Positions 24,845 through 33,171 of a stretch of 64,000 nt of DNA are shown one piece after another (the first letter of the stretch is position 1; the number at the start of each line of letters is the position of its first letter). Where the stretch lies: NCBI GenBank assembly GCA_051745085.1, contig JBNJDR010000003.1, positions 36,077 through 100,076 on the forward strand, written 5' to 3'. The stretch is from Halonatronomonas sp051745085 (GTDB lineage: Bacteria; Bacillota; Halanaerobiia; Halanaerobiales; Halarsenatibacteraceae). The notes beneath the pieces were generated by a model, which was not told where the DNA came from, did no database searches, and saw nothing but the letters and a program-made list of their open reading frames with translations. The position numbers were made by a program, and so were the translations under genes.

Positions 24845-25915
24845 ATGCAAAAGAGGATCGATAAATTAAAAAAACTGAGGGAAAAGCATGATCTCGATGC
24901 TGTTATGATCACTTCAAAAGAAAATAGGTTCTATTATTCTGATTTTACAGGTACAGCCGGGATACTAATAATTACAGCAGAAAAAAACTATTTTCTGACT
25001 GATTTTAGATATATTACCCAGGCTAAAGAACAGGCAAAAATTTATGAGATTGTAGAAATTAATCGAGAGAAGGAAAAAAAATTAGTTGAATTTCTCCAGG
25101 AAAAAAATATAAACGCACTCGGATTTGAAGATAATAACGTTACTTATAAATATTATCACAAGCTAAAGGGATATACTGACGATTTAAACTTTGTTCCTCT
25201 CGGTAGCGAAATTAGTAGGTTTCGTCAAAAAAAAGGTCCGGAAGAAGTAGCGAGATTAGAAGAGGCCATTTCTCTGACAGAGAAAGCCTTTATTCGCCTG
25301 CTTGATTTTATCAAACCAGGTTTAACCGAAAAAGAAGTAGCCGCAGAATTAGAATATTATTTAAGTCAGGAAGGTGGGGAAGGAGCGGCTTTCGATTTTA
25401 TTGTGGCTTCTGGTTTTCGTTCAGCCCTTCCTCATGGTGTAGCTTCTGATAAAGTTATCGAGAATGGAGAGTTTGTTACCTTTGATTTTGGAGCATATTA
25501 CAAGGGTTATTGTTCAGATATGACCAGAACAATAGTAATGGGAGAAGCTTCCCAAAAGCAGCAGGAAGTTTATAATGTTGTCCTTGAGGCCCATCTTGCA
25601 GCGCTGGAGAAAATAAAACCCGGTATGACCGGGCAAGAAGCAGATAAAATAGCAAGAGATATTATCAGGGGAAACGGTTATGGTGATTATTTCGGTCATG
25701 GTTTAGGCCATGGTTTAGGTATTGAAGTTCATGAAGCACCAAGGTTATCTCCAACTTCAGAAACTATCTTAGAACCAGGTATGGTAGTAACAGATGAACC
25801 AGGAATCTATATTCCCGACTGGGGGGGCGTAAGGATAGAGGATGACTTAATCATTACAAAAAATGGATGTAGATCTTTAAATAACAGTTCTAAAGAATTG
25901 CTATGCCTTAACTAG
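24845..25915 (+). CDS. Xaa-Pro aminopeptidase (M24B metallopeptidase)
   Basis: 356-aa cytosolic aminopeptidase that releases N-terminal residues next to proline. An N-terminal creatinase-like domain is followed by the pita-bread catalytic domain. Metal ligands are visible as Asp in FDFGAYYKGYCSDMTR (both Asp), His in GHGLGHGLGIEVHEAP, Glu in TDEPGIYI and Glu in VRIEDDLI. ATG 24845 is chosen, 8-10 nt after AGGAGGG; the upstream in-frame TTG at 24821 precedes the SD. The aroQ-pepP-efp order is common in Firmicutes. Confidence 0.92.
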   Translation: MQKRIDKLKKLREKHDLDAVMITSKENRFYYSDFTGTAGILIITAEKNYFLTDFRYITQAKEQAKIYEIVEINREKEKKLVEFLQEKNINALGFEDNNVTYKYYHKLKGYTDDLNFVPLGSEISRFRQKKGPEEVARLEEAISLTEKAFIRLLDFIKPGLTEKEVAAELEYYLSQEGGEGAAFDFIVASGFRSALPHGVASDKVIENGEFVTFDFGAYYKGYCSDMTRTIVMGEASQKQQEVYNVVLEAHLAALEKIKPGMTGQEADKIARDIIRGNGYGDYFGHGLGHGLGIEVHEAPRLSPTSETILEPGMVVTDEPGIYIPDWGGVRIEDDLIITKNGCRSLNNSSKELLCLN

Positions 25916-25927
25916 GCCGCTATCTTT

Positions 25928-25956
25928 TTGTCATTAGCTGTTAAGAATGATATAAT
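25928..25956 (+). promoter_or_regulatory. Sigma-A promoter for efp
   Basis: TTGTCA (25928-25933, 5/6), a 17-nt spacer and TATAAT (25951-25956), 42 nt upstream of the efp start codon. Confidence 0.8.
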
Positions 25957-25997
25957 TAAATCCAATTACAACAGGATAAATACAGGAGTGAGTAATA

Positions 25998-26555
25998 ATG
26001 ATATCGACAAATGATTTTAGTACCGGCTTAACTATCGAATTAGATGATGATATTTATGAAATCATCGATTTTCAACATTCTAAAACAGGACGGGGAGGAG
26101 CATTTGTAAGAAGCAAATTAAAAAGCCTGACTGATGGCCATGTTATTAATAAAACTTTCCGGGCTGGCGAAAAAATTAAGCAGGCCCATATAGAAACAAA
26201 AACTATGCAGTATTTATATCAGGAAGGTGACAATCATTACTTCATGGATGTAAATACATATGAACAGACTTATTTAAATATAGATACATTAGGAGATAAG
26301 TTAAAATATATTAAAGAGAACATGGAAATAGATGTTTCCTTTTATGAAGGGCGGCCTATAGATATTAGTTTGCCCACTTCAGTTGAGTTAGAGGTAGTTC
26401 ATGCTCCTCCAGCTGTCAAGGGCGATACTGTTTCAGGAGGAACCAAAGAAGTAGAGTTAGAGACTGGTTTAAAATTGCAGGTTCCTTTATTTATTGAAAA
26501 AGGAACCGTTATAAAAGTAGATACGAGAACCGGCGAATATATAAGTAGAGCTTAA
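25998..26555 (+). CDS. efp: Translation elongation factor P
   Basis: Relieves ribosome stalling at polyproline stretches. The 185-aa length and three-domain beta-barrel layout are normal, ending RTGEYISRA. The domain I loop that reaches the peptidyl-transferase centre reads HSKTGRGGAF, so the tip residue is Arg32 rather than the Lys that is lysylated or aminopentanolylated in E. coli and Bacillus, and the usual Pro before Gly is Thr. Arg32 is rhamnosylated in Pseudomonas and Neisseria by EarP; nothing similar is encoded here. Own promoter upstream. Confidence 0.95.
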   Translation: MISTNDFSTGLTIELDDDIYEIIDFQHSKTGRGGAFVRSKLKSLTDGHVINKTFRAGEKIKQAHIETKTMQYLYQEGDNHYFMDVNTYEQTYLNIDTLGDKLKYIKENMEIDVSFYEGRPIDISLPTSVELEVVHAPPAVKGDTVSGGTKEVELETGLKLQVPLFIEKGTVIKVDTRTGEYISRA

Positions 26556-26569
26556 TATGGAGGTATAAT

Positions 26570-27697
26570 ATGAAATACACAGTTATTGGTTCAGGTGTTG
26601 CTGGAGTTTCTGCTGCGAAACAATTAAATAAACTCGTTGATGAATGTGATATCAGAATTATAAGTCGGGAAAAAGATCCTTTTTATTACCGGCCGCGGTT
26701 AATTGAATGTCTTTCTGGTAATGTAAGTGTAGATGACATAGTGATTAATGATAGGGACTGGTTTAAAGAACAAGATATACAGTTAAATTTAGGAGAAGAA
26801 GTCCAGAAAGTTAATACTGAAACCCAGGAAGTTATCACCGATAAGAATAGGTATAAATATGACAAACTTTTGTTAGCTCAGGGAGCCAGTAATTTTGTCC
26901 CTCCAATTCCAGGGATAGATCTGAAGGGAGTTTATTCACTCCGGAACGGTCAGGATGCTCGAGAGATTTATGAACATATCGAAAAATCCGAGAAAGCAGT
27001 CGTAGTTGGCGGTGGTCTCCTGGGCCTGGAATCTGCTTTCAATATGATTAAAGCAGGTCTGGAAGTTACAGTTATTGAAATGGCTGATTATCTTCTTCAA
27101 CGTCAGATAGACCAGGAAGGTGCAAAAATCCTGCAAAAAAAATTGGAAAAAATGGGTTTTTCATTCCGTTTAAACGGTAAGACCAGTGAAGTTGTGGGGC
27201 AGGATGAAGTTGAAGGTGTAAAGCTTGCTGATGGCGAACTTATACCAGCAGATCTGGTTTTATTTTCTACAGGGATCAGGCCAAATACTGATATAATTTC
27301 TGAGACACCAATTGAAACTAATAAAGGTATTATTGTAAATGAAAAAATGGAGACTAGTATATCCAATATTTATGCTGCAGGCGATGTAGCAGAATATGAA
27401 GGAACTATATATGGGATCTGGGCTCCGGCGATGGAAGAAGGAAAGGTAGCAGGTCAGGTGATGGCCGGTGAAGATGTCAGTTTTGATGGGTTTGTTCCTT
27501 CCTATACTTTAAAAGTAGCAGGAGTTAATGTTGTTTCAGCTGGTCAACTGGAAGAAAATGTTTCTTCTAAATTATTGAATAAGTCAGAAGAAAATTATTG
27601 TCGAGCATTTTTAGAAGAAGATAAAATTGTAGGAGCAATTATAGTAGGCGAATACGAAGATCAGGATAAATTACTAAAGGAAATTAAAAAGATATGA
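26570..27697 (+). CDS. NAD(P)H-dependent FAD oxidoreductase (rubredoxin reductase-like)
   Basis: 375-aa two-dinucleotide-fold flavoprotein. The FAD-binding motif IGSGVAGVSAAKQL is at the N-terminus, the NAD(P) motif VVGGGLLGLESAFNM is near residues 144-160, and the second FAD motif IYAAGDVAEY near 266-275. Size and layout match NADH:rubredoxin oxidoreductase of clostridia, used in oxygen and peroxide defence, but nitrite-reductase-type reductases look similar. No rubredoxin gene is adjacent. Its stop overlaps the Asp23 gene start by 4 nt. Confidence 0.8.
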   Translation: MKYTVIGSGVAGVSAAKQLNKLVDECDIRIISREKDPFYYRPRLIECLSGNVSVDDIVINDRDWFKEQDIQLNLGEEVQKVNTETQEVITDKNRYKYDKLLLAQGASNFVPPIPGIDLKGVYSLRNGQDAREIYEHIEKSEKAVVVGGGLLGLESAFNMIKAGLEVTVIEMADYLLQRQIDQEGAKILQKKLEKMGFSFRLNGKTSEVVGQDEVEGVKLADGELIPADLVLFSTGIRPNTDIISETPIETNKGIIVNEKMETSISNIYAAGDVAEYEGTIYGIWAPAMEEGKVAGQVMAGEDVSFDGFVPSYTLKVAGVNVVSAGQLEENVSSKLLNKSEENYCRAFLEEDKIVGAIIVGEYEDQDKLLKEIKKI

Positions 27698-28074
27698 CTG
27701 AGAAAAAGTACGGTGCTCTCTGGATAGCAGATGAAGTAATCGCCATTATTGCCAGCATAGCTGCTTCTGAGATAGATGGAGTTAGCTCTATGAGTGGGGG
27801 GGTCGCAAAAGGGATTGCCAGTATGTTGGGCAAAAAAGATTTAGGTAAAGGCGTTAGGGTTAAAGTTGAAGATAGCATTGTCAAGATCGATCTTTATATG
27901 ATTCTAAACTATGACTATTCTATTCCTGATCTTGCCTGGCAGATTCAGGCTAACGTAAAGAAGATGGTGGAGGTAATGACAGGCTTGCAGGTTGTCGAGG
28001 TAAACGTTCACGTCCAGGGTGTGGAATTTTCTGACATGACTAATTTAACAGAAAATATAGATGAGGAGGAATAA
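27694..28074 (+). CDS. Asp23/Gls24 family envelope stress protein
   Basis: 126-aa member of the Asp23/YqhY family. The core is WIADEVIAIIASIAASEIDGV near the N-terminus and QVVEVNVHVQGVEF near the C-terminus. In Staphylococcus Asp23 is tethered to the membrane by AmaP. The same pairing is seen here: amaP-like and DUF2273 genes follow directly, then nusB, as for Bacillus yqhY-nusB. ATGA overlap with the preceding oxidoreductase. Confidence 0.9.
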   Translation: MTEKKYGALWIADEVIAIIASIAASEIDGVSSMSGGVAKGIASMLGKKDLGKGVRVKVEDSIVKIDLYMILNYDYSIPDLAWQIQANVKKMVEVMTGLQVVEVNVHVQGVEFSDMTNLTENIDEEE

Positions 28075-28076
28075 TA

Positions 28077-29024
28077 ATGAAGATAATTCATAAAATAACT
28101 CTGAGCATACTCTTATTTATTCTGATGTTATTTTCTCTTATACTGGCTATATTTAGTCTGGGTGTTGTTAGCCAGGACTTTTTAAATCTGGTTCAGACAG
28201 ATATATATCAAAATTATATAATGGCAGGTATATTTTTCCTAATAACCATATTATCTGCATGGACAATTTATCCTCTATTAGAAGGGACAAAGAGGACGAC
28301 GACTTTACAAACCAGCGAAAATGGTAATGTTAAGATTTCATTTCAGGCTATCGATAAACTAGTCCGGAGTATAGTATATGATCAGTCCGGGGTGGAAACC
28401 AGGGCGATTAATTTAGAAACTATCAATAATCGTTTGATTGTAGAATTAGTTATAACAGTTGAAGAAGGCGACATGATTCCGGTAGTAACTCAGAAATTAA
28501 AAGAAGATATAAAGAATAAGTTAAAATTAATTATGGGGTCTGATATGGCTCAGGTGAAAATATTGATTGAGAACCTATCTGCAGCTTCCGACTCTCAGGA
28601 ATCACAGCAAGAAATAAATCAAGCTGCTAAAGAAGCTGAAGAAGCAGTCGAAAAAGAAGAAAAAAAAGCAGCTAAAAAAACAGCAGAATTAGAAGCTAAA
28701 AAAATTGAGCAGAAACAGAAAGTAAGGGAGCAAAAGGAAGATAAAGAAGAAACAGTTCAGGGTAAAGGTTTTTTAGATAGGTTTATCCGTCGAGATAAAG
28801 AAGAGGAGAAGGAAGAAGACAAAGAAGAAATTAAGGAGAAAGATAAAAAAGAAACTCCATTTAAAGAGAACAATAAGGATCTTAATAAAGTGGAGCAGGG
28901 TAAATCTAAAAAAGCTGAGGCTCAGGATAAATCTCAGCAAACTAAAACCGAAGAAAGTGATAAGAATGGGAACTTCGATAAAAAGGACGAAAAAGATAAA
29001 AACGATAAAAAAGATAAAAACTAG
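28077..29024 (+). CDS. amaP: AmaP-like membrane anchor with long Lys/Glu-rich tail
   Basis: 315 aa. Two TM helices (about residues 8-30 and 47-68) are followed by an Asp23-like domain (GNVKISFQAIDKLVRSIVYDQSG ... QVKILIENL, to about 170). This is the AmaP layout, which anchors Asp23 to the membrane. From about residue 180 to the end the protein is low-complexity, dominated by Lys and Glu with some Asp and Gln, likely helical or disordered, and ends in repeated DKxDK units. Most AmaP proteins of about 180-200 aa lack this tail. It starts 2 nt after the Asp23 gene. Confidence 0.8.
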   Translation: MKIIHKITLSILLFILMLFSLILAIFSLGVVSQDFLNLVQTDIYQNYIMAGIFFLITILSAWTIYPLLEGTKRTTTLQTSENGNVKISFQAIDKLVRSIVYDQSGVETRAINLETINNRLIVELVITVEEGDMIPVVTQKLKEDIKNKLKLIMGSDMAQVKILIENLSAASDSQESQQEINQAAKEAEEAVEKEEKKAAKKTAELEAKKIEQKQKVREQKEDKEETVQGKGFLDRFIRRDKEEEKEEDKEEIKEKDKKETPFKENNKDLNKVEQGKSKKAEAQDKSQQTKTEESDKNGNFDKKDEKDKNDKKDKN

Positions 29025-29061
29025 AAACTGGACCTGGCAATAAAGTCGGGAGGTTGAGAAA

Positions 29062-29307
29062 GTGGAAAACGAAAATAAAACGAATGAAGTAGTCCAGGAA
29101 TTTAAACAAACCTTTGCTGAGTATAAGAGCCAAATTTTAGGAGCATTGATCGGTTTGATCATTGCGATTCTTATTTTAACTATTGGCCTGGCTAAAACTT
29201 TGTTATTAACGGCATTTACTCTTGCTGGTTATTTGATCGGCAATCGAGAAGATTTAAATAAAGACTTTTACCGGGTTATAGATTATTTTGTAGGTAATAA
29301 TAGATAG
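29062..29307 (+). CDS. DUF2273 family small membrane protein
   Basis: 81 aa with two closely spaced hydrophobic segments (about 28-46 and 47-62) and the Gly-rich hairpin GALIGLIIAILILTIGLAKTLL typical of DUF2273 (split here only by the description). The family is almost always found with Asp23 and AmaP. GTG 29062 is 8 nt after GGGAGG. Function unknown; probably part of the same envelope complex. Confidence 0.85.
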   Translation: MENENKTNEVVQEFKQTFAEYKSQILGALIGLIIAILILTIGLAKTLLLTAFTLAGYLIGNREDLNKDFYRVIDYFVGNNR

Positions 29308-29337
29308 GAAATTATAGTTAGTTGGTGAATTAAATTT

Positions 29338-29745
29338 ATGAAAAAATTATCACGTCATGAGGAGAGAGAAATAGCTCTCCAGTTTCTCTATGCTCTAGAT
29401 AATAGGGGAAGATTAGAACAAGATTTTGAACCTCAGAGTGAAGAGTATATTCCCTGGTTGAAGGAAGACCACCAGAGTGAGGATGATTATTACCTTGCAT
29501 TAGTTAGGGGTGTATGCCATAATTTAGCTGAGATAGATAAGTTAATCAGTGAAAAAGCTAAAGGCTGGAGTTTGAAAAGGATAGCTATAGTTGATCGAAA
29601 TATACTCCGGATTGCAATTTTTGAAATTAAATATAATCCCAGGGTTCCAGAAGCTGTTGCGATTAATGAAGCAGTTGAATTGGCTCAGGAATACTGTTCT
29701 GACAAGTCGCCATCATTTATTAATGGAATTCTGGGAAAAATATAG
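29338..29745 (+). CDS. nusB: Transcription antitermination factor NusB
   Basis: 135-aa all-helical RNA-binding protein that joins NusE (S10) on boxA RNA for rRNA antitermination. It begins MKKLSRHEEREIALQFLYALD and has the typical C-terminal segment PEAVAINEAVELAQEYCSDKSPSFINGILGKI. It stands in the Firmicute asp23-nusB-folD order, here with a zinc transporter and a tRNA gene inserted before folD. Confidence 0.94.
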   Translation: MKKLSRHEEREIALQFLYALDNRGRLEQDFEPQSEEYIPWLKEDHQSEDDYYLALVRGVCHNLAEIDKLISEKAKGWSLKRIAIVDRNILRIAIFEIKYNPRVPEAVAINEAVELAQEYCSDKSPSFINGILGKI

Positions 29746-29753
29746 TTTCACCG

Positions 29754-29778
29754 GCCTGCTTATTGTAAGCAGGCTTTT
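29754..29778 (+). terminator. Intrinsic terminator after nusB
   Basis: A perfect 9-bp stem (29754-29762 with 29766-29774), a TTG loop and TTTT. It lies 9 nt after the nusB stop. Confidence 0.75.
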
Positions 29779-29802
29779 CGCAGGAATATGAGGAAGGATG
29801 AA

Positions 29803-30573
29803 ATGATGAGTTACTTAATTTCGATTACCTTGATTGGACTTTTGAGCGGGATTGTAGGAACCGGTTTGGGGGGAATATTTGTAATTTCTATAAAATCGTT
29901 CAAGGAACAGGCGCTTGCTGTCTTACTTGCTTTTGCAGCTGGAGTAATGACGGTAATTATATTTTTAGAGCTGATCCCAGAATCGTTAGAGACAGGCACA
30001 TTATTAACGGCAATTTTAGGGATATTATTAGGAGTTAGTTTGATTTTTCTTCTAGATGTCCGCTTTCCTCACCATCATTTTTTGCCAAAAACAGGTCAGG
30101 AAGCAACCCCGCAAATGCTGGCAAAGAGTAAGCTGCTGAAAACTGGAATTCTCCTGGGAATTGGAGTAGCTTTACATAATGTTCCTGAAGGAATAGCTAT
30201 TGGAGCTGGTTTTATTGCTGGTCAAAATATTGGTTTCGGTTTAGCTCTATTGATCGCCTTACATAATCTACCTGAAGGCATGGCTGTTGCTACTGCTTTA
30301 GGATTGGCAGGATTAAATAGGACCCGGATAATTATTTATACCACTATGGCTGGTATACCTATGGGGGTAGGAGCATTTTTAGGTGGATTTTTTGGGAGTA
30401 TTTCTCCGTTGTTTTTATCATTAGCTCTTGGATTCGCTGGAGGGGCAATGTTGTACATAGTTTACGATGAGTTGATTCCAGATGCCCATAGTCGGACAAC
30501 AGGACAAACTGCTATAATAGGAATAGTTTTGGGAGTGATTGTGGGGATAGCTTTAATACAATTTTTGCATTAA
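29803..30573 (+). CDS. ZIP family metal transporter
   Basis: 256-aa inner membrane transporter for zinc or other divalent metals. About eight hydrophobic segments are visible. The metal-site helices read HNVPEGIAIGAGF and HNLPEGMAVATAL, the TM4/TM5 signature of the GufA/ZupT-type ZIP proteins. A His-rich loop (FPHHHFLPK) lies between TM3 and TM4. ATG 29803 or 29806 fits the AGGAAGG SD (29791-29797); the ATG at 29788 lacks a good SD. It sits between the nusB terminator and the convergent tRNA-Leu gene. Confidence 0.9.
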   Translation: MMSYLISITLIGLLSGIVGTGLGGIFVISIKSFKEQALAVLLAFAAGVMTVIIFLELIPESLETGTLLTAILGILLGVSLIFLLDVRFPHHHFLPKTGQEATPQMLAKSKLLKTGILLGIGVALHNVPEGIAIGAGFIAGQNIGFGLALLIALHNLPEGMAVATALGLAGLNRTRIIIYTTMAGIPMGVGAFLGGFFGSISPLFLSLALGFAGGAMLYIVYDELIPDAHSRTTGQTAIIGIVLGVIVGIALIQFLH

Positions 30574-30581
30574 AATAAAAA

Positions 30582-30668
30582 TGGTGCTGAAGGTGGGAGT
30601 CGAACCCACAAGAGCGTGAGCCCACACGGCCCTGAACCGTGCGCGTCTGCCAGTTCCGCCACTTCAGC
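30582..30668 (-). tRNA. tRNA-Leu (anticodon CAG)
   Basis: 87 nt on the minus strand. Acceptor stem GCTGAAG pairs with CTTCAGC, followed by discriminator A and an encoded CCA. D-arm TGGCGGAACTGGCAGACGC, anticodon stem CACGG/CCGTG with loop TTCAGGG (anticodon CAG), a long class II variable arm and T-arm with GTTCGAC. A T-rich stretch follows the 3' end. Has its own consensus promoter. Confidence 0.96.
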
Positions 30669-30677
30669 ACTGTAGAT

Positions 30678-30706
30678 ATTCTAACTCAAAAATACTTCGA
30701 TGTCAA
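30678..30706 (-). promoter_or_regulatory. Sigma-A promoter for tRNA-Leu
   Basis: On the minus strand: perfect TTGACA (30706-30701), a 17-nt spacer and TAGAAT (30683-30678, 5/6), ending 9 nt before the mature tRNA. Confidence 0.85.
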
Positions 30707-30765
30707 GTTTTTTATGAACAAAATTGTTTTTGTTTATTTTAATAGCTAGAAAAGATTTGTAAAGC

Positions 30766-30794
30766 TTGCAAATTGGTGGCTTAAATGATATTTT
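30766..30794 (+). promoter_or_regulatory. Possible promoter for folD operon
   Basis: TTGCAA (30766-30771, 4/6), a 17-nt spacer and TATTTT (30789-30794, 4/6), about 55 nt before folD. A promoter is needed here because the preceding gene on the plus strand ends far upstream. Confidence 0.4.
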
Positions 30795-30849
30795 AATAGC
30801 AGGAGTTTAATAATTTTAAATTTAATTTAATAAATATAGGAGGGGTAAA

Positions 30850-31704
30850 ATGGATAAAGTTATTGATGGAAAGCAGATTGCTCAGAACATAAGGACAGAA
30901 CTGAAAACTAAGGTGCAGAGTTTGAAGGATGAGGGGAGAGAGCCAGGTTTAGCTGTAGTTTTAGTTGGTGATAATCCTGCTTCTGAAACATATGTAGGGA
31001 TGAAAGAAAAAGCAGCTCAAGAGATAGGGATTCATTCTGAACTTCATGATGTTGACGCCAGTATCTCCCAGGAGGAATTATTAGACCTGGTAGACCAGCT
31101 AAATAATAATGATAAAATTGATGGTATTTTAGTTCAGCTTCCCTTACCTGATCATATTGATGAACTTTCAGTGCTGGAAGCGATCGACCCTGGTAAGGAT
31201 GTAGATGGATTCCATCCGATTAATACCGGTCGTCTTTTTAGCGGCCAGAAAGATTTACTCCGCTTTGATCCCTGTACACCTCTTGGAATCATCGAATTAA
31301 TTGAAAGAAAAGGATTTGATATTGAGGGTAAGAATGCAGTTATAGTCGGACGAAGCAACATCGTAGGTAAACCAGTTGCCCATCTTTTATTGGAGAGGAA
31401 CGCCACGATTACTGTCTGTCATTCCCGGACCAAAGATTTAAAAGCTCAAACTCTGGATGCAGATATCTTAGTTGCTGCGGTAGGCCGGCCTAATTTCATT
31501 ACCGGTGATATGGTTAAAGAAGGGGCCTGTGTTATTGATGTCGGTATAAACAGAGTAGAAGGAAAACTGGTTGGAGATGTGGATTATGATTCAGCTTACG
31601 AACGGGCTGGAGCCATTACCCCCGTTCCTGGAGGCGTAGGACCAATGACAATCGCGATGCTAATGAAGAACACTGTAAAAGCCCGCGAATATCATGGAAT
31701 CTAA
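30850..31704 (+). CDS. folD: Bifunctional methylene-THF dehydrogenase/cyclohydrolase
   Basis: Interconverts methylene-, methenyl- and formyl-tetrahydrofolate with NADP. 284 aa. Signatures: VLVGDNPASETYVGMKEKAAQE (Tyr and Lys of the active site, residues about 36-57), DGILVQLPLP, KDVDGFHPINTGRL, and VIVGRSNIVGKPVAHLLL for the dinucleotide site, ending PGGVGPMTIAMLM. The last 11 nt overlap xseA. Standard folD-xseA-xseB order. Confidence 0.96.
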   Translation: MDKVIDGKQIAQNIRTELKTKVQSLKDEGREPGLAVVLVGDNPASETYVGMKEKAAQEIGIHSELHDVDASISQEELLDLVDQLNNNDKIDGILVQLPLPDHIDELSVLEAIDPGKDVDGFHPINTGRLFSGQKDLLRFDPCTPLGIIELIERKGFDIEGKNAVIVGRSNIVGKPVAHLLLERNATITVCHSRTKDLKAQTLDADILVAAVGRPNFITGDMVKEGACVIDVGINRVEGKLVGDVDYDSAYERAGAITPVPGGVGPMTIAMLMKNTVKAREYHGI

Positions 31705-32911
31705 AAGTTTAACAGTATCTGAAGTTACTGCTTATATTAAAAGCCTGTTGAAAAATGACAGGCTTTTAAGTCAATTAGAAGTGATCGGAGAGATATCCAA
31801 CTTCCACCACCATCGCTCCGGCCATATGTATTTTACTGTTAAAGACGATGACGCCAAACTTAATGCGGTCATGTTTAAAGGTAATAATCGTCAGCTTGAT
31901 TTCACTCCAGAAGACGGCCAGATGATAAAGGCTTACGGTTATATTGATCTTTATCCGCCCCGAGGAGAGTATCAACTTTACGTCCAGGCAATGCAGGTAC
32001 AGGGCGAAGGTGATCTATTTCAGGCCTTTATAGAGCTGAAAGAGAAATTAGAAAAAGAAGGCTTATTCGCGCCGGAAAAGAAAAAACCTTTACCTGAATT
32101 TCCGAAAAAGATCGGTCTGGTCACCTCCGCCGGAGGTGCGGCGATTAGAGATATCATTTCTGTAATAAAGCGTCGAGATGCCGGGGTTTCCCTCCTGCTT
32201 ACTTCTTCCCGGGTTCAGGGGAGCGAAGCAGCTGCAGAGTTGATCAAAGGATTGCGTTACTTAGATAAGCGACCGGATATAGACCTGATAATTATCTCCC
32301 GCGGGGGAGGTTCTCTGGAAGATCTCTGGCCATTTAATAACGAAATGTTAGCTCGAGAGATAGTGGCTGCGGAAACACCTATAATCAGTGGGGTTGGTCA
32401 TGAAACAGATATAACTATATCTGATTTAGCTGCTGATTTAAGAGCTCCCACGCCTTCTGCAGCGGCAGAATTAGCTGTTCAGGATCAAGCCAGTATCAGA
32501 GAAAGATTCTATAATTTGAAAAAACAACTCTTTTCTTTAGCTGGCAGTAAACTTAAAAATTCCAGGAGAGAGTTCGATTACCTGTTGAATAATCGAATTT
32601 GGAAAAACCCTGATCTTATTCTGGCGCAAAAACGGCAGCATCTGGATGAGATTAGGCAGGAATTTGGTCAGACCCTGGCTGAATATTTACGCCAGCGCCG
32701 AGAAAAAATAGCCAGGCTGTCTCTGCAGGTAGATGGTTTGAGCCCTTTAAAGATTTTAGGGAGGGGTTATTCTCTTACAGAAAAATCAGGTAAGGTGGTC
32801 TCCAGTATTCAAGACGTTAACCTGGAAGATGAGATAAAAACCAGGGTTAGAGATGGAGAAATAATGAGTAAAGTTAAAGAGATCAGGGAGGGTGATTATG
32901 GCTCAAAATAA
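31694..32911 (+). CDS. xseA: Exodeoxyribonuclease VII large subunit
   Basis: Processive single-strand exonuclease, 405 aa. The N-terminal OB fold (LSQLEVIGEISNFHHHRSGHMYFTVKD) binds ssDNA; the catalytic domain contains GLVTSAGGAAIRD, SRGGGSLEDLWPFN and ISGVGHETDITISDLAAD, followed by the long coiled coil on which XseB assembles. It overlaps folD by 11 nt and xseB by 14 nt. Confidence 0.95.
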   Translation: MESKSLTVSEVTAYIKSLLKNDRLLSQLEVIGEISNFHHHRSGHMYFTVKDDDAKLNAVMFKGNNRQLDFTPEDGQMIKAYGYIDLYPPRGEYQLYVQAMQVQGEGDLFQAFIELKEKLEKEGLFAPEKKKPLPEFPKKIGLVTSAGGAAIRDIISVIKRRDAGVSLLLTSSRVQGSEAAAELIKGLRYLDKRPDIDLIIISRGGGSLEDLWPFNNEMLAREIVAAETPIISGVGHETDITISDLAADLRAPTPSAAAELAVQDQASIRERFYNLKKQLFSLAGSKLKNSRREFDYLLNNRIWKNPDLILAQKRQHLDEIRQEFGQTLAEYLRQRREKIARLSLQVDGLSPLKILGRGYSLTEKSGKVVSSIQDVNLEDEIKTRVRDGEIMSKVKEIREGDYGSK

Positions 32912-33170
32912 GCAGGAAAAAGAACTTAGCTTTGAAGAAGCTCTAAATAAGCTGGAGAAGATAGTGGAAGAATTAAACAGCGATCTCTTATCTCTGGAAG
33001 AAGCAATGGATAAGTTTTCAGAGGGAGTAAAGTTAATTAAATATTGTCAGGGTGAATTGAATCAGGCTGAAGGTAAAATTGAACAGATCTTAGAAGAAGA
33101 TGACGAGTTTAAAGAAATAATACCATTCCAGTTGTCAGGTGAAGAGACTAAAAACCAGGAGGATGATTGA
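32898..33170 (+). CDS. xseB: Exodeoxyribonuclease VII small subunit
   Basis: 90-aa helical hairpin partner of XseA. It has LSFEEALNKLEKIVEELNS and LSLEEAMDKFSEGVKLI, the two family helices, and an acidic C-terminal extension. ATG 32898 is 5 nt after GGGAGG; GTG 32892 overlaps the SD and is rejected. Its end is 1 nt before the TTG start of the NuoE-like gene, so a redox operon follows without a gap. Confidence 0.93.
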   Translation: MAQNKQEKELSFEEALNKLEKIVEELNSDLLSLEEAMDKFSEGVKLIKYCQGELNQAEGKIEQILEEDDEFKEIIPFQLSGEETKNQEDD

Positions 33171-33171
33171 T

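Noticed and set aside
28773..29162. 129-aa minus-strand ORF rich in Phe and Leu
   Set aside because: It is the complement of the Lys/Glu-rich tail of the AmaP-like gene; there is no start context or homology.
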